Origin: Constrictibacter sp. MBR-5
GTDB taxonomy: Bacteria; Pseudomonadota; Alphaproteobacteria; JAJUGE01
DNA: 64,000 nucleotides
Reading direction: 5' to 3'
Assembly: GCF_040549485.1 (NCBI RefSeq)
Contig: NZ_JBEPTK010000007.1
Coordinates: forward strand, 62,001 to 126,000
The translations under genes were made by a program, and so were the position numbers. This document shows, in pieces, positions 31,101 through 39,093 of the stretch. The notes beneath the pieces are model-generated. The model ran no database searches. It saw only the letters and a program-made list of their open reading frames with translations, and had not been told where the DNA came from. Every line of letters starts with the position of its first letter. The stretch's first letter is position 1.

Positions 31101-34100
31101 TGCAGCGCCAGCCAGAGGGCGGGGAGCACTTCCTGATGGTCGGCGCCGGACGGAAATATCGTGCGCAGCGCCTCGTGGCGTCGGACGAGGCCATTCAGCG
31201 CGAGTTCGAGCGCATCCGCATCCACCTCGCCGGATACCGCCGTCGTCAGGTGGATGTTATAGGCGAGCAGCCCGTCCTCGGCGACCTCGCCCAGCAGCAG
31301 GAGCTGGCGCTGCGCCTCGGTCAGCGGGTGACGCAGCCGCGCCACCGCGACCGCGTCCAGGAGGCCGGCGTCGCGCATGGCGAGGACGCTCGCCTTCGCG
31401 GCATCGATGATCGCCTCGATGTCGGCGTCGCTGTGCGCATGCGACAGAAAGCAGTTGCGGCCCTCCCAGACATAGATGCCGCGCTCGATCATGTGGAAGA
31501 AGAACAGATCCACGCGCCCGCGCGCCACGAAGCGGAACAGCGAGGCGAAGTGCACCACCTCCATCGGGATGCCTTCGGCCGCGAAGAAGGCGTTGAGCGT
31601 GGTGGCGAGATAAGCCGTGGCACGGTTCAGCCGGGTGTAGAGCGCCGGACCGAGGCGCCGTATCTCCTCCAGGGTCGCGCGCGCGGCCGCCATGGTCCAC
31701 GGGTTCTTGTTGAAGGTGCCGGCATAGAAGATCGTCTCGCTGGCCGGGAACGAGGCGTCGCCGTAGCGCCACTGGCCGCCGTCGAGACAGTCGAGCCAGA
31801 CGGCCTTGCCGCCGATCACGCCCACCGGCATGCCGCCGCCGACGATCTTGCCGTAGGTGACGATGTCGGCCTGCACGCCGAACCAAGCCTGGGCGCCGCC
31901 CGGGCCGATGCGGAACCCGGTGATCATCTCGTCGAACATCAGCGCGACGCCGCGCTGTTCGGTGATCCGCCGCAGTTCGCGCAGGAAATCGGCCGGCTGG
32001 CGGTCCGGATAGCGGCTTTGCACCGGCTCGACGACCACGGCGGCGAGGTCGTCCGCCAAGGCCTCGATCGTCCGCAGCGCCTCCGGGTCGCCATAGTCGA
32101 GGATGACGAGATGGCGCAGCGTGTCGGCCGGAACGCCCCCCGACAGCGGCGCCACCTGCCCGTTGCCCAGGCCAATCGCCAGGGTCAGGTCGGCATGGCC
32201 GTGATAGGAGCCTTTGAAGAGCACGATCCTGTCGCGCTTCGACCTGGCGCGCACCAGGCGCAGCGCGGTCATCACCGCCTCGGTGCCGGTGTTGAAGAAG
32301 GCGACGCGTTCGACCCCGGCCATCTCGGTCATCAGGCGCGCGACGACGCCGCTGTCGCGGTTCTCCGGGCCCAGCGGCACGTCGCGCTCCAACTGGTCGG
32401 CGAGGGCCGCCGTCAGGAAGGCCGGCTTGTGCCCGAACAGATGCACGCCGAAGCCCATCGTCACGTCGACATAGTCGTTGCCGTCGACGTCGACGACATG
32501 GCCGTCGCGGCTACGTTCGACGACGATCGGGTAGAGCATCTCCTTGATGAACAGCTTGAAGCCGGCCGTCGCGCGCACGTCGGCGAGCGTCGCGCGGTTC
32601 TCCGCGGCGATCCGCTTGGATCCCGCGGTCTTTGCCGTGTATCGCGCTATCAATGCGTCGAGATGGCCCTGCTGGCGCGGATCGAGCGTCTCGCCCTTCG
32701 TGTCGGCGATCCCCCAGCGTGGTGCCGCGATCCGGCCCGGCAGCGCGGGGGCGGCGGGTGCCGCCGGCGGGGGGACGAGGGCGGGCGCACGTATGGGCGC
32801 TGCTTCGGCCTGCGGCGCGGCCGCGCGGCCGGCGCGCAGTTCGCCCTCGATGTGCGCGGCCAACGCCGCGACGGTGGTCAGCGTCTCGAAGACGTCGCGC
32901 ACGGCGAGCTGGACGCCATAGGCCCGCTGGATCGCCTGGACCGATTCGATGAGGACCAGCGAGTCGGCACCGAACTCCATGAACGGCAGTTGCGGGTCGA
33001 TCTGCGCCGGCGGCAGGTGGAGCGCCTTGCCGACGATCGCGCACAGGCTGTCCCGAATGCCTGCGGCATCGACGACCGCCGGTGCCGGGGCCCGTGCAGG
33101 CTTCGGAGCCTCCTGTTCCGCGGGCGCCTCCTGGGACCGGACGGCCCGCGTCCCCTCATCCACCCAGAAGCGCTGGCGCTCGAACGGATAGGTCGGCAAG
33201 CGTGTCCGGCGGACGTCGGGGTCCGCGACGACCGTCTTCCAGTCGATGTCCGCACCGGCGCGCCAGAGATCGGCGAGCCGTTCGAGGAGGGCTTGCCGGG
33301 CGGAAGCGGCATCCGCACCCCCCGCAGCGTTCGCCAGATCGACCGACAGGTCGGCGGCCGCTCGGGTCGCCTCCGCAGGTTGCCCCCGGTCGCGGGCCGC
33401 ACCGTCAGCAGAAATCGGCAGCGCCAGCCGTTCGGCCAGTTCGCGGACCGAGCCGACGACCAGCGCGCGGCGGAAGCGGAACCGCGCCCGGCCGGCGCCC
33501 AGCGTGAAGGCGATGTCGGCGAGCCGCTCCTCGGGGTGCGTGCGCAGATGCGCCGCCAGGTTGCGGCCGGCGCGCGCCAGCGCCGAGGGCGTCCGGGCCG
33601 ACAGGACAATGAGCTGCGCGCGTTCCTCCGCATCGGCGCGCGGCTGCGGCGGTGCCTCCTCGAGCACCAAATGCGCGTTGGTGCCGCCCATGCCGAACGA
33701 ACTGACGCCCGCGCGCCGCGGCGCATCGCCGGCCCAGGCCCGGCGGGCGGTATTGACGAAGAACGGCGTCCGCGTGAAATCGATTTCGGAGTTGGGGCGC
33801 TCGAAGTGGAGGCTCAGCGGTATCTCGCGATGCTCCAGGGCGAGCACCGTCTTGATAAATCCGGCGACGCCGGCCGCCGTCTCCAAATGCCCGACATTGC
33901 CCTTGGCGGAGCCGATCGCGCAGAAGCCGCGGTCCTGCGTATCCAGTCCGAAGGCGCGGTCGAGTGCGGCGATCTCGATCGGGTCGCCCAGACGGGTACC
34001 GGTGCCGTGCGCCTCGACATAGGAGATCGTCCGCGCCGGCGTGTCGGCCAGCGCCTGCGCCAATGCGACCACGGCGGCCTGACCATCGACGCTGGGGGCG

Positions 34101-34969
34101 GCGAAGCCGACTTTGCCGGCACCGTCATTGTTGACCGCCGAGCCGCGGATCACGGCGCGGATGCGATCTCCGTCGGCGAGTGCCCGGTCGAACCGCTTCA
34201 GCAGGACGACGCCGACGCCGCTGCCGAAGACGGGACCGCTCTCGGCGGCGTCGAATGGCCGGCACCGGCCGTCGGGCGACAGGATGCTGCCCTCTTCGCG
34301 CAGATATCCGGTCTCGTGCGGGATGCGGACCGCGGCGCCGCCGGCCAGCGCCATGTCGCACTGGTTCCCGATCAGCGCCTGCGCCGCCAGGTGGATGGCG
34401 ACGAGGGACGTCGAGCAGGCAGTCTGCACGCCGACGGCAGGGCCCCTGAGGTCGAGCTTGTAGGCGACGTGGGTTGCCAGATAGTCCTTGTCGTTGCCGA
34501 GGATCTCCTCGAGCGTCGGCTCCAGCGTGCCGGCCTTCAGGCGCCAGTAGTTGCTCATGTTGGCACCGGCGAAGACGCCGACAGGTCCGGCTGCCGTTCC
34601 CGGCACATGACCGGCGTCCTCGAACGCCTCCCAGCAGCATTCCAGGAAGAGCCGCATCGCCGGCGTCAGCTCCTTCGCCTCGCGGGGACTGATGCCGAAA
34701 AAGGCCGCGTCGAACTGGTCGATGTCGTCGAGCACCGGCGACGCGGGGACGTAATCCGGCCTGTCGATCAGGCCGGCGTCGACCCCGGCACGGACGAGGT
34801 CGGCCCGCTCCAGGCGCGATATGGAGTCCCGTCCCTGGACCAGATTGTCCCAGAACTGGTCGATGTCGCGCGCGCCCGGAAAGCGCCCGCTCATGCCGAC
34901 GACGGCAATCCAGTTGCGCGTGTCGCCTGCGGTCGGTTGCATCGCGCGTCCTGCGCCAGCCTTGATCAT
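28148..34969 (-). CDS. PKS-NRPS hybrid: KS(AT-less)-ACP-aminotransferase-C-A-PCP
   Basis: 2273 residues; the ATG at 34969 overlaps the previous stop (ATGA). The KS domain is complete (TACSTSL near 182, AHGTGT near 317, GNVGHLE near 355). It is followed by the linker normally flanking an AT (LSARTPSAL to LPTYPFERQRFW), but the AT itself is missing, so malonyl must be supplied in trans. ACP: FGADSLVLI near 662. A class III PLP aminotransferase spans about 760-1205, with YGKIVGGGMP giving the PLP lysine near 1037. This KS-ACP-AMT-C order is known from MycA/ItuA and McyE, where a beta-keto acyl chain becomes a beta-amine. The C domain has AHIVGDG near 1338 (first His of HHxxxDG changed, catalytic His kept). 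The A domain (TSGTTGVPKG near 1810) reads D-A-R-H-F-S-L-M-T-K, which I cannot assign. PCP is near 2200. Confidence 0.92.
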   Translation of the reverse strand: MIKAGAGRAMQPTAGDTRNWIAVVGMSGRFPGARDIDQFWDNLVQGRDSISRLERADLVRAGVDAGLIDRPDYVPASPVLDDIDQFDAAFFGISPREAKELTPAMRLFLECCWEAFEDAGHVPGTAAGPVGVFAGANMSNYWRLKAGTLEPTLEEILGNDKDYLATHVAYKLDLRGPAVGVQTACSTSLVAIHLAAQALIGNQCDMALAGGAAVRIPHETGYLREEGSILSPDGRCRPFDAAESGPVFGSGVGVVLLKRFDRALADGDRIRAVIRGSAVNNDGAGKVGFAAPSVDGQAAVVALAQALADTPARTISYVEAHGTGTRLGDPIEIAALDRAFGLDTQDRGFCAIGSAKGNVGHLETAAGVAGFIKTVLALEHREIPLSLHFERPNSEIDFTRTPFFVNTARRAWAGDAPRRAGVSSFGMGGTNAHLVLEEAPPQPRADAEERAQLIVLSARTPSALARAGRNLAAHLRTHPEERLADIAFTLGAGRARFRFRRALVVGSVRELAERLALPISADGAARDRGQPAEATRAAADLSVDLANAAGGADAASARQALLERLADLWRAGADIDWKTVVADPDVRRTRLPTYPFERQRFWVDEGTRAVRSQEAPAEQEAPKPARAPAPAVVDAAGIRDSLCAIVGKALHLPPAQIDPQLPFMEFGADSLVLIESVQAIQRAYGVQLAVRDVFETLTTVAALAAHIEGELRAGRAAAPQAEAAPIRAPALVPPPAAPAAPALPGRIAAPRWGIADTKGETLDPRQQGHLDALIARYTAKTAGSKRIAAENRATLADVRATAGFKLFIKEMLYPIVVERSRDGHVVDVDGNDYVDVTMGFGVHLFGHKPAFLTAALADQLERDVPLGPENRDSGVVARLMTEMAGVERVAFFNTGTEAVMTALRLVRARSKRDRIVLFKGSYHGHADLTLAIGLGNGQVAPLSGGVPADTLRHLVILDYGDPEALRTIEALADDLAAVVVEPVQSRYPDRQPADFLRELRRITEQRGVALMFDEMITGFRIGPGGAQAWFGVQADIVTYGKIVGGGMPVGVIGGKAVWLDCLDGGQWRYGDASFPASETIFYAGTFNKNPWTMAAARATLEEIRRLGPALYTRLNRATAYLATTLNAFFAAEGIPMEVVHFASLFRFVARGRVDLFFFHMIERGIYVWEGRNCFLSHAHSDADIEAIIDAAKASVLAMRDAGLLDAVAVARLRHPLTEAQRQLLLLGEVAEDGLLAYNIHLTTAVSGEVDADALELALNGLVRRHEALRTIFPSGADHQEVLPALWLALHRRDLGGEPDPAAAFAAWFEAENHHRFDLAEGPPLRAHLLRLGAGDFRIVLTIAHIVGDGITLNILLEELTALYGQERTGRLAALPPPVPFGAYAAWQSAQMASAAFRSHERYWLERLVAPLPQLDLPLDHPRPAAKRHAAAVAEIRLDADVGTRLRRYARERQATVFATCLAAFLLLLHRIGGEEELLVGVPTGGRGMEGGDRVVGYCTHLLPIRSRLAGEPSFRAHLDRVKSTLLDAFEHQDYPFAALLTKLDLPRDPSRPPLLSATFNMDRPPPVPSLGGAAMTMLPPPVRFASYELAFNVTDLGGELVLECRYHTSLFAPERMDLMLRQYEALLRQVADGGDPCVFDFDLGDVPGGPALPDPSLALPQPAYALPVDLMLRHADAAPERPAIVDGAGTLSYGDLARQSQAFARLLVARGAAPGDRVAVAGPRDARLVAAFCGIWRAGAAFVALDPNLPAARRSAIVALSGARFLLDLGEAPAEPVADGVTVLRVGRLGDLPAGDETVPLPAVSPEDAACVFFTSGTTGVPKGIVTLHKGIAHFVAWQRDRFGIGADDRVAQLTGVAFDAVLRDIFLPLSAGGTLHIPTAEVIDEAERLIDWICRERVTVLHTVPSRAASWLAAATRRSDCSLRHVFFSGEPLTPGLVDRWRAVFGEAALLVNLYGSTETTMTKCYRVVARDDVAGEPLGAVLPMSDTQALVMRGDWRCGVGEPGEIVIRTPFRTAGYVDGGKSAAFAANPYLPGDLLYRSGDRGRYRPDGSVEVEGRLDDQVKIRGVRVQPAEVKVVIDAHPAVVSSAVVARTVSGDQELIAYVVAAGHAMPDASDLPERLRQHLVENLPLGLVPRAIVVLPRLPLLPTGKVDRAALPEPEAAAACAPVPPRDGTDALLLAAWADVLPVAPRGVRDNFFELGGNSLSATRIVSRVRSETGVELPLKALFECPTVETLADRVALLRMAAAMLEPAPADERANADDWALAETL

Positions 34970-37900
34970 CCGGTACCCGCCGCCTCCAGGATCCGCCGTC
35001 GTGCGCCCGCCGTCGCTTCGCGCAGGCTCGTCACTGCCGCATCCGGCCTGCCGTCGATCAGGTGTGCCAGGCGACGGATCGTGCCCTGGGCGAACAGGTC
35101 GGCCATCGGCACCGTCCGTCCCCATTCCTGCCGGATACGGTTGCGGAACTGCACGAGCGTCAGCGAATTCGCGCCGAGTTCGAAGAACTGCGTCTGCACG
35201 TCGAGCGGGCCGGCACCCAGGATCTCGGCCAGCAGCGCGGCCAACCTCGCCTCGGCCTCGGTCGCCGGCGGCGCGTTGGCTTCCGGCGCCTGCACGGGTG
35301 GTTCGGCCAGCCGGCGGCGGTCGACCTTGCCGTTCGCCGTCAGCGGCAGTTCGGTCAGGCGGACATAGACTGACGGCACCATGTGAGCAGGAAGCACGTC
35401 GGCCAGCGCCCGGCGGAGCGGTTCGTGCCACGCCACCGCGGCCGCAGGCGCCGCATGGCTCATCCAGCGCGTCTTCCAGGCCGCCTCGATCCCGCCGCCG
35501 ACCATGGCGTAGGCGAGCAGATGCCTGTCGCCGAGGCCGCAGGCGGCACGCAGGCGTGCTTCGTCGACGCCCATGCCCACGCCGCAGAGGCCGATGGTGC
35601 CGTCGGCCGCCCGCTGCATCAGCAGCTGTCCGATATGCCCCGCCTCGATCAGGCAGAAGTCGCGGCCCGCGCCGGGATAGAGCGGCTCGACCGCATCCAG
35701 GTTGCCGACCAGCATGATGGTGAAGGCACAGGCCGCGAACAGCGGGGCGTTCGGCCCGGAATAGAGGTCCCCCACATCGTCGCCGACCCGGACCAGCGCA
35801 TGCTGCTGCGGGTGATAATAGTGGAAACCGGCATCGACCCCGGCCACGCCGCCCGGTCGGACGTGAAGGTAGGCCTGCACCGGATAGAGGCTGCCCGGCG
35901 AGGGGTAGGCATATTTCGGCAGGGCCGCGCCGTCGACACTGTTCTGGCGAAGGCCTGCCAGCAGCACGGACAGCGCTTCCGCCGGCACGGCCTCGCCGGT
36001 GAAACGCCGGTGACTCTGCCGCGCCATGATCCCTGCGGCATCCGTCTCGGCGGACGGGAGCGGCAGGAGCCGATCGCCGGGCGCGGGGCGGCGCACGCCC
36101 GGCTGGCGCAGCTTGAACTCCATCGCGTCGGCGGCAGCGGCCGGCTGCGACGCAGGGATGCCGCCGCCGCTCGGCACGACATGCGCCACGAGGGTGCGCC
36201 GGCCGTCCTCGCCGCCGAGGGTGACCACCGCGCGTTCGACCTGCGGCAGACCTTCGAGCGCCGCTTCGATCTCGCTGAGTTCGATCCGCTGGCCCTGGAT
36301 CTTCACCTGGAAGTCGCGTCGCGCCAGGATCTCGATGGTGCCGTCGGGCAGCCACCGACCCATGTCGCCGGAGCGGTAGAGACGCTCGCCCGTCACCGGG
36401 TGCTCAATGAACTTCGCCGCCGTCGTCTCCGGGTCGCGCCAGTAGCCGCGCGCCAGCCCGACGCCGCCGATGAAGAGTTCGCCCGGCGTCCAGTCGGGGC
36501 AGGCGTCGAGATTGTCCTTCAGGATGTGGTAGCGCGCGTTCGTCATCGGGCGGCCATAGGGGATGCTGGGCCGGGACGTGTCGACGCTGCCGAGGGGATG
36601 GCAGATGTCCCAGACCGTCGTCTCGGTCGGGCCGCCCGCCGCGACCACCTCCAGTCCGGGCATCACGGCACGCATCCGGTCGGGCAGCGGCACGGGGATG
36701 AAATCGCCGGAGAGGATGCACCAGCGTAGCGGCAGCCGCGTGCCGGGATTTGCCTCCAGATGGTCGACCAGCATGCCCATGAAGGCCGGCACCGTGTTCC
36801 AGACCGTCACGCCCTCGCGGGCCATCAGCGACTGCCAGTGCGCCGGCTCGCGAAGTCCGGCCGCGTCGGGGAAGACCAGCGTGCCCCCGGCACAGCAGAG
36901 CATGCCGAAGATGTCGAACACGGACAGGTCGTGATGCAGCGCCGTGAGGGCGATCGCCCTGTCGCCGGGGCCGAGGCCGAAACGCCGGACGACGTCGGTC
37001 ATCCGGTTCACCACGCTGCGCTGCTCGACCATCACGCCCTTGGGTCGCCCGGTCGAACCCGATGTGTAGAGGACGTAGGCGAGGTCGCCGGGCGACGACG
37101 GCGATGGAGGCGGCGGGTCGACGGCGTCCGAGCGTGGCTCGATCGCGATCCAGCGAACGGCGGGATGATCGGCCTCCAGCGCCGCGCGGTGCCCGGGCTG
37201 CGTCAGCGCGACGCGAACTTCGCCCTCCTGCAGGAGATGCGCCCGACGCGCCGTGGGCTGTGCGATGTCGACGGGAAGATAGGCGGCACCGGCCATCAGG
37301 ATGCCGAGTACGCCGACGACCTGCTCCCATCCCTTGTCCATGACGACGGCGACGCATTCCTCGCGTGCGACCCCTTGCCGGCGCAACAGCGACGCGACCT
37401 GCCGGGCGCGGCGGTCCAGTTCGCCATAGGAGAGACGGACGTCGCCCGCCACGACCGCGGGTGCATCCGGCCGCCGGCGCGTCTGTGCGGTGAAAAGGTC
37501 GACCAGCGTGTCCTCGGGAACGGCGGCGGCGGTCGTGTTCGCCGCTTCGCGGCGGGCCGCCTGCTCGGCGGGCAGAGCCAGGGTGCGCACCTCGGTGAAG
37601 GCCGTCTCGTCCACCGCGAGGCGGGCGAGCAGTGCACCGTAGGCGGCGAACATGGCATCGACCATGCCGTCGGGATAGAAGCCGTCGAGCACGTCCCAGT
37701 GGAAGACCAGCTGCCCCTCGTCCTCCATGAGCTGATGGTCGAGGTGGCATTGCGGCGTCTGGCTGATGGCGTGGCAGAGCGACCCACCGAACAGCCGGTG
37801 CAGGCTGAAATCGGGATTGGTATCGAGCACCAGGGTGCTGCTGAAGACGACGGGCGCCAGCGGCCTGCCCGTACTGCCGAGCCGCCCCGCCCATTCGCGC

Positions 37901-39093
37901 AGGACCCTGACGCCCGAATAGGCACGGTGATCGAGGTCGTCGCGCAGCTGGCGGTTTACGGCCGCCGCGTGTTCGGCAAAGGCCCGCCGCGCGCCGAAGT
38001 CGACCGCCAGCAGCGTCACCGAGGTGAAGTCCCCGACGACGCCGGATATCCCCTCGCCCATCGGCAGGCGGTTGAACAGCGTCAGGTTGAGCGTGAAGCG
38101 CGGGTCGGCGCTCCAGGTCGCGACGACCTCGGAGAAGGCCGTCAGCAGCACGGCGGACGGCGTGACGCCGAATCGACCGGCCCGCTGCTTCAACGCAGCC
38201 CAGGCCGGCGCATCGAGGCCGCCGGTGAGGCGAACGAAACGACCGCTGCCCGTGCCCCGCGCCGTCGGCAGGTCTGGCGCCGGCGGAAGCCAGTCGAGGC
38301 GTTGCCGCCAATAGCCCTCGGCGCGGCGGTAGATCGGCGTGTCCGCGAGTCTGGCCTCGGCGGTCACATAGTCGCGGAACGAGGTCGGCAACGGCGGCAG
38401 GCGGAGATCGGGTGTTCGGTAGAGACGCTGCCATTCGTCGAACAGGATCATCATGCTGCCGCTATCGAGCACGATCAGGCCGAGGCTGACATGCAGGCGC
38501 TGGCGGCCCCCGGCGAGCCGGCTCACCTCGATCTGGAAGAGTGGCCAGCGGTCGAGCGGCCGCTCCATATGCGAGAGCCGCGCACGGATCGCCGCCACCG
38601 CCGTCTCGGGATCGGCATGGCCTTCCAATTCGTGGACGGCGAAGCGGTAGGAAGGCGTTTCGGCTAGGATCTGCTGCCGCCCGTCCGGTAGGACGACGGC
38701 GCGGAGCATCTCGTGCCGGTCGATCAGCGCCTGCCAGGCGGCGTTCAGGCGCACGAGATCGAGGTCGGCGCAGTCGAACTCCAGGTAGTAGTGGTAGCCG
38801 CCGCCATCCTCGAGGCCGCCGCTGCTGCCGACCCAGTAGGCCTGCTGGATGTCTGTCAGCGGGAACGGCTCGTGCCGGCGGGCTGGGTCCGGCACGACCG
38901 TGGGCAGCCGGTCCTCGCCGGCGGCGTCCCGTTCGAGCCACGCGATCAGCTCCGCCTTGTGCGACGCGAGACGCGTACGCAGCGCATCGTCGACGACGCC
39001 CTTCGGCGCCCGCACGCGCAGCTGCCCCTGCTCGACGCCGAGGCGCACGCCGCGCCCGGCGAGTTCCTGGATGAGCTCGCGCATCCCGCTCAC
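34966..39093 (-). CDS. NRPS: dock-Cy(degenerate)-A(Cys-like)-Ox-PCP
   Basis: 1375 residues. The GTG at 39093 overlaps the upstream stop (GTGA); the ATG at 39084 is the alternative. Residues 1-60 are a TubC-type docking domain. A cyclisation-type C domain follows (FPLTDIQQAYWVG near 100), but its DxxxxDxxS motif is G205-LIVL-D210-SG-S213, so the first Asp is lost. The A domain (YTSGSTGRPKG near 674) reads D-L-F-N-I-S-A-V-W-K, nearest to Cys codes. Between A8 and A9 lies a thiazoline oxidase of the McbC/nitroreductase fold (about 1025-1195, PKYAYPSPGSLYPVQ, GRDFCLIEAGHIGQLLMQ), which uses FMN. The PCP has FFELGANSL near 1301. The expected product is a Cys-derived thiazole placed on the polyketide unit, if the altered Cy still cyclises. 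Confidence 0.92.
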   Translation of the reverse strand: MSGMRELIQELAGRGVRLGVEQGQLRVRAPKGVVDDALRTRLASHKAELIAWLERDAAGEDRLPTVVPDPARRHEPFPLTDIQQAYWVGSSGGLEDGGGYHYYLEFDCADLDLVRLNAAWQALIDRHEMLRAVVLPDGRQQILAETPSYRFAVHELEGHADPETAVAAIRARLSHMERPLDRWPLFQIEVSRLAGGRQRLHVSLGLIVLDSGSMMILFDEWQRLYRTPDLRLPPLPTSFRDYVTAEARLADTPIYRRAEGYWRQRLDWLPPAPDLPTARGTGSGRFVRLTGGLDAPAWAALKQRAGRFGVTPSAVLLTAFSEVVATWSADPRFTLNLTLFNRLPMGEGISGVVGDFTSVTLLAVDFGARRAFAEHAAAVNRQLRDDLDHRAYSGVRVLREWAGRLGSTGRPLAPVVFSSTLVLDTNPDFSLHRLFGGSLCHAISQTPQCHLDHQLMEDEGQLVFHWDVLDGFYPDGMVDAMFAAYGALLARLAVDETAFTEVRTLALPAEQAARREAANTTAAAVPEDTLVDLFTAQTRRRPDAPAVVAGDVRLSYGELDRRARQVASLLRRQGVAREECVAVVMDKGWEQVVGVLGILMAGAAYLPVDIAQPTARRAHLLQEGEVRVALTQPGHRAALEADHPAVRWIAIEPRSDAVDPPPPSPSSPGDLAYVLYTSGSTGRPKGVMVEQRSVVNRMTDVVRRFGLGPGDRAIALTALHHDLSVFDIFGMLCCAGGTLVFPDAAGLREPAHWQSLMAREGVTVWNTVPAFMGMLVDHLEANPGTRLPLRWCILSGDFIPVPLPDRMRAVMPGLEVVAAGGPTETTVWDICHPLGSVDTSRPSIPYGRPMTNARYHILKDNLDACPDWTPGELFIGGVGLARGYWRDPETTAAKFIEHPVTGERLYRSGDMGRWLPDGTIEILARRDFQVKIQGQRIELSEIEAALEGLPQVERAVVTLGGEDGRRTLVAHVVPSGGGIPASQPAAAADAMEFKLRQPGVRRPAPGDRLLPLPSAETDAAGIMARQSHRRFTGEAVPAEALSVLLAGLRQNSVDGAALPKYAYPSPGSLYPVQAYLHVRPGGVAGVDAGFHYYHPQQHALVRVGDDVGDLYSGPNAPLFAACAFTIMLVGNLDAVEPLYPGAGRDFCLIEAGHIGQLLMQRAADGTIGLCGVGMGVDEARLRAACGLGDRHLLAYAMVGGGIEAAWKTRWMSHAAPAAAVAWHEPLRRALADVLPAHMVPSVYVRLTELPLTANGKVDRRRLAEPPVQAPEANAPPATEAEARLAALLAEILGAGPLDVQTQFFELGANSLTLVQFRNRIRQEWGRTVPMADLFAQGTIRRLAHLIDGRPDAAVTSLREATAGARRRILEAAGTG

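Noticed and set aside
34970-36355. N-terminal extension of the KS-AMT hybrid protein to 36355
   Set aside because: The extra residues are a low-complexity out-of-frame reading of the upstream Cys module; the ATGA overlap at 34966-34969 and the KS start right after it fix the true start.
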